NCBI GenBank assembly: GCA_005889395.1
Contig: VBFX01000112.1
Span: 1 to 15,731 of the forward strand
Reading direction: 5' to 3'
From: Chloroflexota bacterium
GTDB taxonomy: Bacteria > Chloroflexota > Dormibacteria > CF-121
Length of the DNA: 15,731 bases
Both the position numbers and the translations under genes were made by a program. Position 1 is the first letter of the stretch. Each line of letters opens with the position of its first letter. This document shows positions 1 to 5,951 of this stretch, piece after piece. The notes under the pieces are model-generated. The model had not been told where the DNA came from. It saw nothing but the letters and a program-made list of their open reading frames with translations, and searched no databases.

Positions 1-192
1 CGCCTCGGCCGCAGCGCCGTGCTGGAGATCACCGCGGTCTGCGAGCCCTGTTTTCGCATGGATGAGATCCGTGACGGATTGAAGCAGGAGCTCGAAGGAA
101 GGCGGGGCATGGTCTCGCGCGTGGTTCAGGGCGGAATCATCAGCGTCGGCGATCCCATCACGCTCGAACGATCGGAGCCGCTCGCGTCCTGA
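1..192 (+). CDS. MOSC-domain protein, C-terminal fragment (5' end outside window)
   Basis: Frame 1 is open from the first base to TGA at 190-192 and gives 63 residues of a protein whose start lies upstream. The visible part matches the end of the MOSC fold: a segment with an EPC motif (residues 16-18), then GRRGMVSRVV and a GG-I-I-S-VGDPI turn. MOSC domains occur in molybdenum-cofactor sulfurases and in YiiM/YuaD-like proteins, where a conserved cysteine is thought to carry sulfur to metal centres. The cysteine in EPC may be that residue. Only the tail is visible, so the exact subfamily and any N-terminal domains are unknown. The stop is followed within 1 nt by the GTG of the next gene (TGATGTG), so the two are probably cotranscribed. 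Confidence 0.75.
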   Translation, partial: RLGRSAVLEITAVCEPCFRMDEIRDGLKQELEGRRGMVSRVVQGGIISVGDPITLERSEPLAS

Positions 193-193
193 T

Positions 194-1045
194 GTGATCC
201 GGGCCGTCGACCTGCACGTTCATCTGCCTCTGAAGGAATGGCTGGACGGCAGCATGGGTCCCTACCGCGAGGGGGCGGCCCACTACTTCCGCAGCGAGGT
301 CCACGAGCGCAGTGTCGACGAGCTCGCTGTCGATTTTGCCCAGGAGCAACTCTTCGGGATCCTGCTCGCCTGGGATGCGCAGACGGCCACCGCCCGGCCG
401 CCGCTCTCCAACGACTTCGTCAGCGCCATCGTCAAACGCCATCCCAAGCGCTTCGCCTTCTTCGCCTCGGTCGATCCCTGGAAGCCGAACGCCGTCGAGG
501 AGCTCGAGCGCGCCGTCAAAGAGCTGGGGGCAAAGGGTGCCAAGTTCCATCCGTCGATGCAGGACTTTTATCCGAGCGATGAGCGCCACTTCAAGCTCTG
601 GGAGAAGGCCTCGGAACTGAAGATTCCATGCCTCTTTCACACCGGCACGAGTGGTATCGGAGCCGGCCAGCCCGGCGGCCAGGGCATCAAGCTCGACCCC
701 GCCCGACCGATCCACCTGGACATCGTCGCCGCTCGGTTTCCGGAGCTGCCGATCATCGCGGCCCACTTCGGCTGGCCCTGGCACCTGGAACTGATCGCGA
801 TGGCGTTGCACAAGACAAACCTCTACATCGAGCTCTCTGGCTGGTCGCCACGCTATTACCCGCAGGAGCTGCTGCGCGAGATCGGAGGCCGGCTGCAAGA
901 TCGCACCCTCTTCGGGAGCGACTACCCCTTCATCAAGCCAGCTCGCGTCCTGGAAGAGCTCGATGCCCTCTCGCTCAAGCCGGAGGCCAAGGTCAAGATC
1001 CTGCGCGAAAATGCCGCGCGACTCCTCAAGCTGGAACTTCGTTAG
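194..1045 (+). CDS. amidohydrolase-2 family metal-dependent hydrolase/decarboxylase
   Basis: 283 residues, the usual length for compact PF04909 (amidohydrolase_2) TIM-barrel enzymes. Visible metal-site elements in order: DLHVH near residues 6-10 (HxH on strand 1), a GAKFHP segment mid-protein, FHTG, an IAAHFGWPW strand with the next histidine, and GSDYPF near the C-terminus supplying the last aspartate. This set is typical of the ACMSD / gamma-resorcylate-decarboxylase-like branch, whose members hydrolyse or decarboxylate small carboxylic or aromatic substrates with one Zn/Mn ion. The substrate cannot be named from sequence. GTG at 194 is the only sensible start: the ATG at 192 runs straight into a stop. 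It follows the MOSC gene by 1 nt, implying translational coupling. No signal peptide is seen, so it is cytoplasmic. Confidence 0.85.
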   Translation: MIRAVDLHVHLPLKEWLDGSMGPYREGAAHYFRSEVHERSVDELAVDFAQEQLFGILLAWDAQTATARPPLSNDFVSAIVKRHPKRFAFFASVDPWKPNAVEELERAVKELGAKGAKFHPSMQDFYPSDERHFKLWEKASELKIPCLFHTGTSGIGAGQPGGQGIKLDPARPIHLDIVAARFPELPIIAAHFGWPWHLELIAMALHKTNLYIELSGWSPRYYPQELLREIGGRLQDRTLFGSDYPFIKPARVLEELDALSLKPEAKVKILRENAARLLKLELR

Positions 1046-1065
1046 ACGCTCGTTGTACCGGTAGG

Positions 1066-1851
1066 GTGCACGCTGTTCTACTCGCCGCCGAGCCGCTGGG
1101 ATTCTTCGGGGCCCTGATCGTCATCATCATCGCTCTGCTGGTTTTCGGCATCGCCATCGCTTTCACGTTCGGACCGATCGCCCTCGTGATCGCGCCGATC
1201 GTGAAGTCGTTTCGGAATTCAGCCGTCACCAATTCGCCCGGGGCCAGTGGTCCGGCGATGACCGTCACCATGTCGTCCGGAACCCGGGTGGTAGCGCTGG
1301 ATCCGGCGTCACCCTTCGCGCAGGCGTTCGGCGCGAGCTTGCAGCGGGGCCTGGGCGGGCAGCTCGGCCAGACCCTGGCCCAGATGATGACGATGGCGGC
1401 TGCCCAGCAGCCACTCGAGATCCAGCTGGCACCGATAGTGATGGCGATCGAGGCTGCGCGGCGCCAGGGTGACGTGGTGCCGGTCCACCCGTTCTTGACC
1501 GACCGGTTCGCCGCGCGTTTCGCCGCGTCAGCCGCTGCGGCCACTGGCCAGGAAGGCCTCTCGCATATGGTCCTCGGGGACGACGCCGTGGCCCATGATG
1601 GTCGTGTCGTCATCCGGGTCGATCGAGGAACCGCTGGCGCTGAGTACTGGACCTTCCAGCGCGACACGTCGGTGGTACCTGACGGGACTCCGATCGTGTG
1701 TCCTAAGTGTGGCGCTCCGACCGCCGGCGACCGCGGCGGGACATGTCGCTTTTGCGGCGCCACCTTCTCGACGACCCCGCCCGCTCTTCCAGCACCGACC
1801 CGGTGGCTCCTCGACGATATCAACGCAACACCGCCTGCCCTCGCTGCTTAG
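1066..1851 (+). CDS. membrane-anchored protein with C-terminal zinc ribbon (possibly Tim44-like)
   Basis: The start is uncertain. The frame is open far upstream, but that part only shadows the amidohydrolase, so the first credible start after its stop is GTG 1066, giving 261 residues. Residues ~10-45 form one long or two closely packed hydrophobic helices (FGALIVIIIALLVFGIAI and following), so it is membrane-anchored. A soluble middle follows, then EYWTFQRD, then a C-terminal zinc ribbon: CPKC at ~212-215 and CRFC about 14 residues later. A W-x-F-x-R strand just before a CxxC ribbon is the end-structure I associate with bacterial Tim44-like lipid-binding proteins, but the central domain is too diverged to be sure. 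No clear Shine-Dalgarno is seen; GGTAGG abuts the GTG. It may be the third gene of the MOSC-amidohydrolase unit (20 nt gap). Confidence 0.6.
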   Translation: MHAVLLAAEPLGFFGALIVIIIALLVFGIAIAFTFGPIALVIAPIVKSFRNSAVTNSPGASGPAMTVTMSSGTRVVALDPASPFAQAFGASLQRGLGGQLGQTLAQMMTMAAAQQPLEIQLAPIVMAIEAARRQGDVVPVHPFLTDRFAARFAASAAAATGQEGLSHMVLGDDAVAHDGRVVIRVDRGTAGAEYWTFQRDTSVVPDGTPIVCPKCGAPTAGDRGGTCRFCGATFSTTPPALPAPTRWLLDDINATPPALAA

Positions 1852-1890
1852 CTCATCCCCCGCAGGCCGCTCAGTACCAGAGCCTCGCTG

Positions 1891-1896
1891 CATAAT
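1891..1896 (+). promoter_or_regulatory. -10 element for a leaderless-looking MFS transcript
   Basis: CATAAT matches TATAAT at 5 of 6 positions and ends 8 nt before the ATG at 1905. The transcript would then start at or next to the start codon, and there is no Shine-Dalgarno. No convincing -35 is seen. Confidence 0.4.
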
Positions 1897-1904
1897 GCAC
1901 GTCG

Positions 1905-3176
1905 ATGCCCCGCGGCTACGCGCGCTACGTGCTCGGCGTCATGGTCGGCATCAATTTCCTGAATTACCTCGACCGCTACATCCTGCCGTCCGTCGCCACC
2001 AGGATCCAGGCCGAGTTCCACCTGACCGACAGCCAGGTCGGCCTGTTGGGTAGCGCCTTCCTGCTGGTCTATGCGGTCGCCACGATTCCATTTGGCATTT
2101 GGGCCGACCGGGGGGTGCGGAAGACGGTGGTCGGTATCGGCGTCACGATCTGGAGCCTGGCCACGCTCTTCACCGGCGTGGCACGGAGCTACGCACAGCT
2201 CTTCATTGCACGCGCGGTGCTCGGGATCGGGGAAGCAAGTTACTATCCGGCCGGCACGGCGCTTCTGGGCGACTACTTCAAGAAAGAAGGCCGGGGCCGG
2301 GCCATGTCGATCTGGGCGGCGGGCACGGCGGTCGGGATCGCCGTCGGCTTTGCCGGCGGCGGGATCATCGCCAGCACCCTCGGCTGGCGGGCGGCCTTTT
2401 ACATGACCGCCGTGCCAGGCCTGATCTTCGCCATCCTGGCATTCGGGCTCCGCGAGCCATTGCGTGGTGCCGCCGAGGCGAAAGGTCCGCAGACGCAGAA
2501 GGCACCATCGATTACCTGGCGGACGTTTCTCCAACTCTTACAGATCCCGACGCTGCGTTCCACCATCGCCGCCGAAACCGCGCTGTTCTTCGTGCTGGGC
2601 GGCGCGGCGTTCTGGCTTCCGACCTACCTCAGCCGGCGCTTCGACCTCGGGACAGGAACCGCCGGGACGCTGGCAGGCGCCGTCCTGGTGCTGGGGCTGC
2701 TTGCCGGGTCACTCTTCGGCGGGATCATCGCGGATCGCCTCACGATCCGACGCGGGTCAGCCAGCAACCTTCCCATCGGCATCGCCGGTTTCGTCGCCGG
2801 CGCGGTCTTTGTCGCCCTGGCCCTGCTGATGCCCAGCCTGCCGCTCTTCGTTCCGATGTTCCTGCTCGGCGCTGCCTGCCTCTACCTGTACAACGGTCCC
2901 TATACCGCCATCAAGCAGAACGTGGTGCTGCCGACGGTCCGCGCCAGCGCGGTCACACTGGCGTTGCTGATCGAGCACCTCCTGGGCGATTCGTACGCAC
3001 CGTTTGCGATCGGCAAGCTTTCCGATGCGCTCGGCAGCCTCCAGCTTGCCCTGCTCATCCTCTTGCCGCCGCTTCTCCTGCTGGCGGCAGTCGCGGCCGC
3101 TACCGGCATCAGACACGAGGACCGCGACGGGCGGGCGATGGAGGCGCGCTGGGCGAGCGCGTCGAGCCTTCCCTAG
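1905..3176 (+). CDS. MFS transporter, spinster-like
   Basis: 423 residues with about 12 hydrophobic segments, the standard MFS size. Helix 1 carries NYLDRYILPSV (20-30), the loop between helices 2 and 3 has GIWADRGVRK (64-73, the MFS motif A), helices 4-5 carry ARAVLGIGEASYYPA, and the second half repeats motif A as GGIIADRLTIRRG. The NYLDRY start with the DSQVGLLGSAFLLVYA stretch is typical of the spinster-like branch, which moves organic anions, lipids or drugs; the substrate here is unknown. It is an integral inner-membrane protein. The start is ATG 1905, supported by a -10-like CATAAT 8 nt upstream. The 3' end is convergent with a PIG-L gene and shares CTAG at 3173-3176, so both stops are TAG on opposite strands. 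Confidence 0.88.
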   Translation: MPRGYARYVLGVMVGINFLNYLDRYILPSVATRIQAEFHLTDSQVGLLGSAFLLVYAVATIPFGIWADRGVRKTVVGIGVTIWSLATLFTGVARSYAQLFIARAVLGIGEASYYPAGTALLGDYFKKEGRGRAMSIWAAGTAVGIAVGFAGGGIIASTLGWRAAFYMTAVPGLIFAILAFGLREPLRGAAEAKGPQTQKAPSITWRTFLQLLQIPTLRSTIAAETALFFVLGGAAFWLPTYLSRRFDLGTGTAGTLAGAVLVLGLLAGSLFGGIIADRLTIRRGSASNLPIGIAGFVAGAVFVALALLMPSLPLFVPMFLLGAACLYLYNGPYTAIKQNVVLPTVRASAVTLALLIEHLLGDSYAPFAIGKLSDALGSLQLALLILLPPLLLLAAVAAATGIRHEDRDGRAMEARWASASSLP

Positions 3177-3406
3177 ATCGGGACCCCCGTAAACAGATCG
3201 TCTTCGGCGACACCGTGGGCGGCGCCCACAAGGGAAAAGACCTCGACCTCACCCTGTCCGTCGATGAACTTGCGCAATGGCTCCCATTCCTGTATCTGGG
3301 TTCGGTGATGAGCGAAGGCCCGCAGCTTCGCCTCCTCGAATCCCCTGATGGAGATGCGAGTCGTGATGGGCGGCTGAGGCGCCAACCGGAGCGCCTCGAC
3401 CGTCAT
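3173..3406 (-). pseudogene. C-terminal part of PIG-L deacetylase, cut off by an in-frame TAG
   Basis: This 77-codon stretch is in the same frame as the PIG-L gene just upstream and is separated from it only by TAG at 3407-3409. It aligns with the C-terminus of the intact paralogue at 8664-9554: LRAFAHHRTQI here against LAAMRAHRTQI there, and AEDDLFTG against PEDDLFAG at the ends. It is therefore the missing C-terminal third of the same protein. An ATG follows the amber codon directly (TAGATG), so reinitiation could make it as a separate polypeptide. No other disabling mutation is seen in the fragment. A fresh nonsense mutation, a base error, or real stop-start expression of a split protein all fit. 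Confidence 0.7.
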
Positions 3407-3937
3407 CTAGGGGGCGGTCTGGAAGTAGAGCTTGCTCGGTGACCAGGGCGAGAGCCCGAGGGCGAGCGCCTCTAGCTCGTAGGCCGACGAATCGCCGCTC
3501 AGCGTGCAGGCCTGCACCGTCATGCGGCTGACGACCTTGTGGTCTGGATGACCGTAGGTGCCTTCGGGCCCAAACGTCACGACCACCTGCGGCCGATGGC
3601 TCCGAAGGCAGCGCACGACGTCGCCAAGGAAGCGTTCCTTGACCGCATCGACCTCTTCGACCTTCTCCAGCGCGCCATCCGGGTAGTCGAGGGTTTCCAG
3701 GAACGTGACGCCCAGCTCGCGTGCCGCGTCGCGAAGCTCGAGCTCTCGAACGTCCGTCAACGGGCGGAGATCGCCGGTCGCCCGCCCGTTCCAGAGCCCG
3801 GCGCCGCCGCGCGTCATGGTGACCAGGCTGACGGTCGCCCCCTCCGCGCTGTAGCGCGCGATCGTCGAGGCGCAGCCAAAGCACTCGTCGTCGGGGTGGG
3901 GCATCACGACCATCAAGCGCTGCCCTTCACGTCGCAT
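3407..3937 (-). CDS. PIG-L family deacetylase, N-terminal part ending at a premature amber stop
   Basis: 176 residues from ATG 3937; an in-frame TTG at 3946 is the alternative start. PIG-L/LmbE enzymes are zinc-dependent N-acetyl-sugar deacetylases (MshB, Mca, BshB relatives). Seen here: the metal motif MPHPDDE near the N-terminus, the ARYSAEGATVSLVTMTRGG strand-helix, and the later GTYGHPDH supplying the third metal ligand. All metal ligands are thus retained. The protein stops after SKLYFQTAP, where the paralogue at 8664-9554 continues from SKLYYSAFP through about 100 more residues. The missing portion lies directly downstream in the same frame. TAG serves as a normal stop for other genes here, so genome-wide amber recoding is unlikely. 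Activity of the truncated product is doubtful. Confidence 0.8.
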   Translation of the reverse strand: MRREGQRLMVVMPHPDDECFGCASTIARYSAEGATVSLVTMTRGGAGLWNGRATGDLRPLTDVRELELRDAARELGVTFLETLDYPDGALEKVEEVDAVKERFLGDVVRCLRSHRPQVVVTFGPEGTYGHPDHKVVSRMTVQACTLSGDSSAYELEALALGLSPWSPSKLYFQTAP

Positions 3938-3945
3938 TCCGAGCA

Positions 3946-3951
3946 AGTCTA
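3946..3951 (-). promoter_or_regulatory. -10-like element of the PIG-L gene
   Basis: On the minus strand TAGACT (TAnnnT) ends exactly 8 nt before ATG 3937, the same geometry as at 1891-1896 and 5913-5918. This supports ATG 3937 over TTG 3946 and suggests a leaderless transcript. No -35 is recognised. Confidence 0.35.
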
Positions 3952-3999
3952 GGGACCGATAATAGCGTCCTGAGCACCCTGGTCTACGTTCACAATGGG

Positions 4000-4341
4000 T
4001 TGTTCCGGGCCGGGCTGATCATCACCGGTTTCATCGTTATCTGGAGCGCCGCTCTCTATTTGCGCAAGAACGCACCCCGCGGCAGCTACCGCGCTACGCT
4101 GGTGCTGACCGAGGGCCTGTTTATCGTCCAGGGCCTGGTCGGGATCGCGATATTCCTCGGGGGCGCGCGTCCCCACGACCCCCTCCACTGGCTGTATGGG
4201 CCATTGCTGGTGATTGTGCTCCCCATCGCGGCGAGTTACCTCTCGGGGCGCGAGAGCCGCCGGGAAGCACTCGTGTACGGCCTCGCCAGCCTCTTCATGT
4301 TCGGGTTAGCGATCCGTGCCTACATGACCGGCCACCTCTGA
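4000..4341 (+). CDS. small four-helix membrane protein, unknown function
   Basis: From TTG 4000 this is 113 residues with four hydrophobic helices at roughly 4-20, 34-54, 66-84 and 92-108, and a short histidine-containing segment (HDPLHWLYG) before helix 3. I do not recognise the family. The same frame is open upstream and reads plausibly as protein (STLVYVHNGLFRAG), so the real start may be the CTG at 3970. A GATAAT at 3958-3963 (5 of 6 to TATAAT) ends 6 nt before that CTG. The two conserved-looking histidines flanking a helix could bind a metal or heme, but nothing proves this. It is transcribed divergently from the PIG-L gene and convergently with the tiny peptide gene at 4402-4461. Confidence 0.65.
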   Translation: MFRAGLIITGFIVIWSAALYLRKNAPRGSYRATLVLTEGLFIVQGLVGIAIFLGGARPHDPLHWLYGPLLVIVLPIAASYLSGRESRREALVYGLASLFMFGLAIRAYMTGHL

Positions 4342-4343
4342 CA

Positions 4344-4358
4344 TCCGACATCGTCGGA
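4344..4358. repeat. short hairpin downstream of the membrane-protein gene
   Basis: TCCGAC-ATC-GTCGGA is a perfect 6-bp stem starting 3 nt after the stop at 4341. On the plus strand it is followed by A-rich rather than T-rich sequence, so it is not a classical terminator in that direction. It may help 3'-end stability. Confidence 0.4.
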
Positions 4359-4389
4359 AAACGACAGAGGGGCCCTTGCGGACCCCTCT
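4358..4389 (-). terminator. intrinsic terminator of the tiny peptide gene
   Basis: Read on the minus strand, bases 4389-4366 form a 10-bp stem (AGAGGGGTCC with GGGCCCCTCT, one G-U pair) closed by a GCAA (GNRA-type) loop, followed 4 nt later by TTTT (4361-4358). It begins 12 nt beyond the TAA of the 4402-4461 gene. The plus strand lacks a T tract after the hairpin, and the wobble pair becomes a C-A mismatch there, so it mainly serves the minus-strand gene. Confidence 0.7.
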
Positions 4390-4401
4390 CGTTGCCGCTT
4401 G

Positions 4402-4461
4402 TTAGCGGCTCTTACGGGTCGACTTCTTGGCCTTCTTCGTGGCCTTCTTCCTGGTCGCCAT
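4402..4461 (-). CDS. 19-residue lysine/arginine-rich peptide (putative nucleic-acid-binding micropeptide)
   Basis: The translation is MATRKKATKKAKKSTRKSR, then TAA. Ten of 19 residues are Lys or Arg, in KKA-type repeats like those of histone H1 or HU tails. Three independent signs mark it as a gene: TAAGGAGGTGA (4475-4465), nearly the full anti-16S complement, with AGGAGG 6 nt before the ATG; a hairpin just ahead of that site (4477-4503); and a GNRA-loop terminator just after the stop. I recognise no named family. By composition it should bind nucleic acid or another polyanion, which is inference. It is too short for default gene callers. It stands alone, between the convergent membrane-protein gene and the exonuclease operon on its own strand. 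Confidence 0.65.
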   Translation of the reverse strand: MATRKKATKKAKKSTRKSR

Positions 4462-4476
4462 GCGTCACCTCCTTAT

Positions 4477-4503
4477 CGCGTGAGCGGCGAACCGCGCACC
4501 GCG
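4477..4503 (-). promoter_or_regulatory. 5'-leader hairpin in front of the tiny gene's Shine-Dalgarno
   Basis: Paired arms: 4477-4480 with 4500-4503 (CGCG), 4481-4482 with 4497-4498, and 4484-4487 with 4492-4495 (GCGG/CCGC). The minus-strand loop is TTCG, with one mismatch and one bulged base. The hairpin ends 2-3 nt before the Shine-Dalgarno at 4474-4465, so it could stabilise the mRNA or affect ribosome access. Confidence 0.4.
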
Positions 4504-4508
4504 TCGTG

Positions 4509-4536
4509 CGCATAGTGGGGATAACGCTTAGTCCAA
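4509..4536 (-). promoter_or_regulatory. possible promoter of the tiny peptide gene
   Basis: On the minus strand TTGGAC (4536-4531), a 16-nt spacer and TATGCG (4514-4509) resemble a -35/-10 pair. The match to consensus is weak. This is the only candidate I see in the gap between the exonuclease stop and the peptide gene. Confidence 0.25.
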
Positions 4537-4568
4537 AACGAACTTGCAGATTAGAAATACTGGCGGTG

Positions 4569-5552
4569 TTAGAAGAGGCGCAACTGGTCGATGGCTGCCA
4601 GCGGTTTCGCGCGCAGGCCACGCCGTCGAAGGTGCATGGCGAGCTCTTCGTCGAAACCGAGCACCGTATAGGTCATGCGCGCGCCGATCGTCTCCGCGTA
4701 ACAACACAGTTCTTCGAAGTCGGCGTGGTCGGAGAGCGGGAAGACCGCGTCGACCGCCAGGCGATCCTTGAGACTTCGGTCCATCGCCCAGCCGGTCAGC
4801 GCCGCCGTTTTGAATACGCCCAGCTGATCGGCGAGGGCGGCACGACGTGCAGTCGGCGGCATGATGACGACCGCGGGACGAGGTCCGGCATCGCCGAGCC
4901 GTTGATACGGCGGGAAGTCACAGCCGAGCTCTCGATACACCTCCGTCACGCCGAATGACGACGCATGAAGCCCGATCGTCAAGCCGGCGGCCGCCAGCGC
5001 CGACAGGATTTCCTGTCCCTTCCCGAGGGAATAGCCGAGCAACACGGGCGTTGCTCCACCGTCGAGGACGCTCTTGCACCAGGAAACCATCGCGGCGATC
5101 ACCTCGCCCGCGTCGGGAAAGCGATAGTGCGGCTTGCCAAACGTACTTTCCAGCACCAGCACGTCGGCCGGCGTGGGCTGCGCCGGCGTGCTCGTGAAAC
5201 CAGCCCGCGTCCGCAGATCGCCGGTGTAGAGGACGCGGCCGAAGTCGGTTTCCACCAGCGTCTGCGCCGACCCGAGAACATGGCCAGCCGGGTAGAAGGT
5301 CACGACACAGCGGTTGAGGGCGATCGGCTCTCCGTAGGGGACGGCCTCGACGGTGCCCGCTGATGGCTTGCGTCGCCGGTGGGTGACGAGGCGGCGGGTT
5401 GCTGGAGTCGCGTACGCGAGCGGATGGTCGGCGACGTGGTCGCTGTGCGCGTGGCTGATGACCGCCCGTGGTCGAGGCTGCCTGGGATCGAGCCACAGAT
5501 GCTGCTCGGGAAGGTAGACGCCACTCTCCCAGAGGATGGGGTATGAGATCAC
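4569..5552 (-). CDS. beta-CASP metallo-beta-lactamase-fold exonuclease (DNA-ligase-associated type)
   Basis: From GTG 5552 the protein has 327 residues, close to the usual ~330 for the DNA-ligase-associated exonuclease family. The frame runs 50 codons further up, but that part overlaps the upstream zinc-ribbon gene and looks non-coding; ISYPILWESGVYLPEQHLWLD is the expected N-terminus. MBL metal motifs in order: HAHSDH (34-39), GHVLGSAQ (H91), YTGDLR (D112), LESTFG, GYSLGKGQE, and near the end PLSDHADF with the beta-CASP histidine. Family members are thought to trim DNA ends and normally sit beside an ATP-dependent ligase and a DEXH helicase. Neither partner is in this window. The start lies 10 nt after the stop of the zinc-ribbon gene, indicating one operon. 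Probable cytoplasmic DNA-repair nuclease. Confidence 0.82.
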   Translation of the reverse strand: MISYPILWESGVYLPEQHLWLDPRQPRPRAVISHAHSDHVADHPLAYATPATRRLVTHRRRKPSAGTVEAVPYGEPIALNRCVVTFYPAGHVLGSAQTLVETDFGRVLYTGDLRTRAGFTSTPAQPTPADVLVLESTFGKPHYRFPDAGEVIAAMVSWCKSVLDGGATPVLLGYSLGKGQEILSALAAAGLTIGLHASSFGVTEVYRELGCDFPPYQRLGDAGPRPAVVIMPPTARRAALADQLGVFKTAALTGWAMDRSLKDRLAVDAVFPLSDHADFEELCCYAETIGARMTYTVLGFDEELAMHLRRRGLRAKPLAAIDQLRLF

Positions 5553-5562
5553 GGCAGGGCGG

Positions 5563-5904
5563 CTATTCGGTGGCGGCGGCACTGCGTTCGAAGAGCTCGT
5601 CGCGAAGCGCGCAATAGGTGCAGAACCGCTGGCCCGCCGGTCCGGCGAAGACGCTGGTCCGTCCACAGTTCGGGCAGGTCTCTTTGGTGTCGACGTCGCC
5701 ACTCGCCTCGGGCAGCTCCACCAGGGTCAGCGCCTCGACCGGCTCGGTCGCGCTTGGAGCCTCGACCGGCTCCACGACGGCGACCACGTCGCTCGGTGTC
5801 GGCTCCGGCGCCGCTGCCGGTGGTGTCTCTAGTGGTGGCGGTGCCGCGGGGGCAGTATCAGCCTCCTCGCGTTGCCCGAACAGCCGGGTCAGCCAGCGGA
5901 GCAC
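5563..5904 (-). CDS. small protein with Pro/Ala/Glu-rich linker and C-terminal zinc ribbon
   Basis: 113 residues from GTG 5904, the only start available because a TAG lies three codons upstream. Three parts are visible: a short amphipathic N-terminus (MLRWLTRLFGQ), a ~60-residue low-complexity linker rich in P, A, E and V with PVEA repeats, and a C-terminal four-cysteine ribbon (CPNC near 77-80 and CTYC about 14 residues later). The N-terminus may dock on membrane or a partner, and the ribbon binds one Zn. Function is unknown. It precedes the exonuclease by 10 nt on the same strand, so a role with that nuclease is a guess from context. A TACCGT 8 nt before the GTG is a plausible -10 of a leaderless transcript. 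Confidence 0.65.
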   Translation of the reverse strand: MLRWLTRLFGQREEADTAPAAPPPLETPPAAAPEPTPSDVVAVVEPVEAPSATEPVEALTLVELPEASGDVDTKETCPNCGRTSVFAGPAGQRFCTYCALRDELFERSAAATE

Positions 5905-5912
5905 TCGCGGCT

Positions 5913-5918
5913 ACGGTA
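5913..5918 (-). promoter_or_regulatory. -10-like element of the zinc-ribbon/exonuclease operon
   Basis: TACCGT (TAnnnT) on the minus strand ends 8 nt before GTG 5904. It is weak on its own, but the spacing equals that at 1891-1896 and 3946-3951. Confidence 0.3.
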
Positions 5919-5951
5919 GAACATGCGCTCGCCGAAGTCAAATACGGCGCG

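Noticed and set aside
158..898. 246-codon open frame on the minus strand
   Set aside because: It is antisense to the amidohydrolase, whose metal motifs are intact. Its translation has no recognisable domain and the skewed Arg/Asp/Gly composition of GC-rich shadow frames.
628..1065. N-terminal extension of the 1066-1851 gene
   Set aside because: The frame is open from 628, but this part lies entirely on the amidohydrolase in another frame and translates to Arg/Pro-rich shadow sequence. Protein-like sequence begins only near 1066.
2099..3442. 447-codon plus-strand frame across the MFS gene and PIG-L fragment
   Set aside because: It is out of frame with the MFS gene, extremely Arg/Gly/Pro-rich, and crosses two unrelated genes. 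The MFS motifs are in the other frame.
3173..3946. Amber codon recoding (e.g. pyrrolysine) as explanation of the TAG in PIG-L
   Set aside because: TAG is the normal terminator of the amidohydrolase, MFS, sirtuin and class V genes here, and PIG-L enzymes are not known to use pyrrolysine. Mutation, error or reinitiation is simpler.
4569..5702. 50-codon N-terminal extension of the exonuclease
   Set aside because: It overlaps the zinc-ribbon gene, whose CPNC/CTYC ribbon is in the other frame. The extension is low-complexity and absent from the family, which begins near ISYPILWESGVYL.
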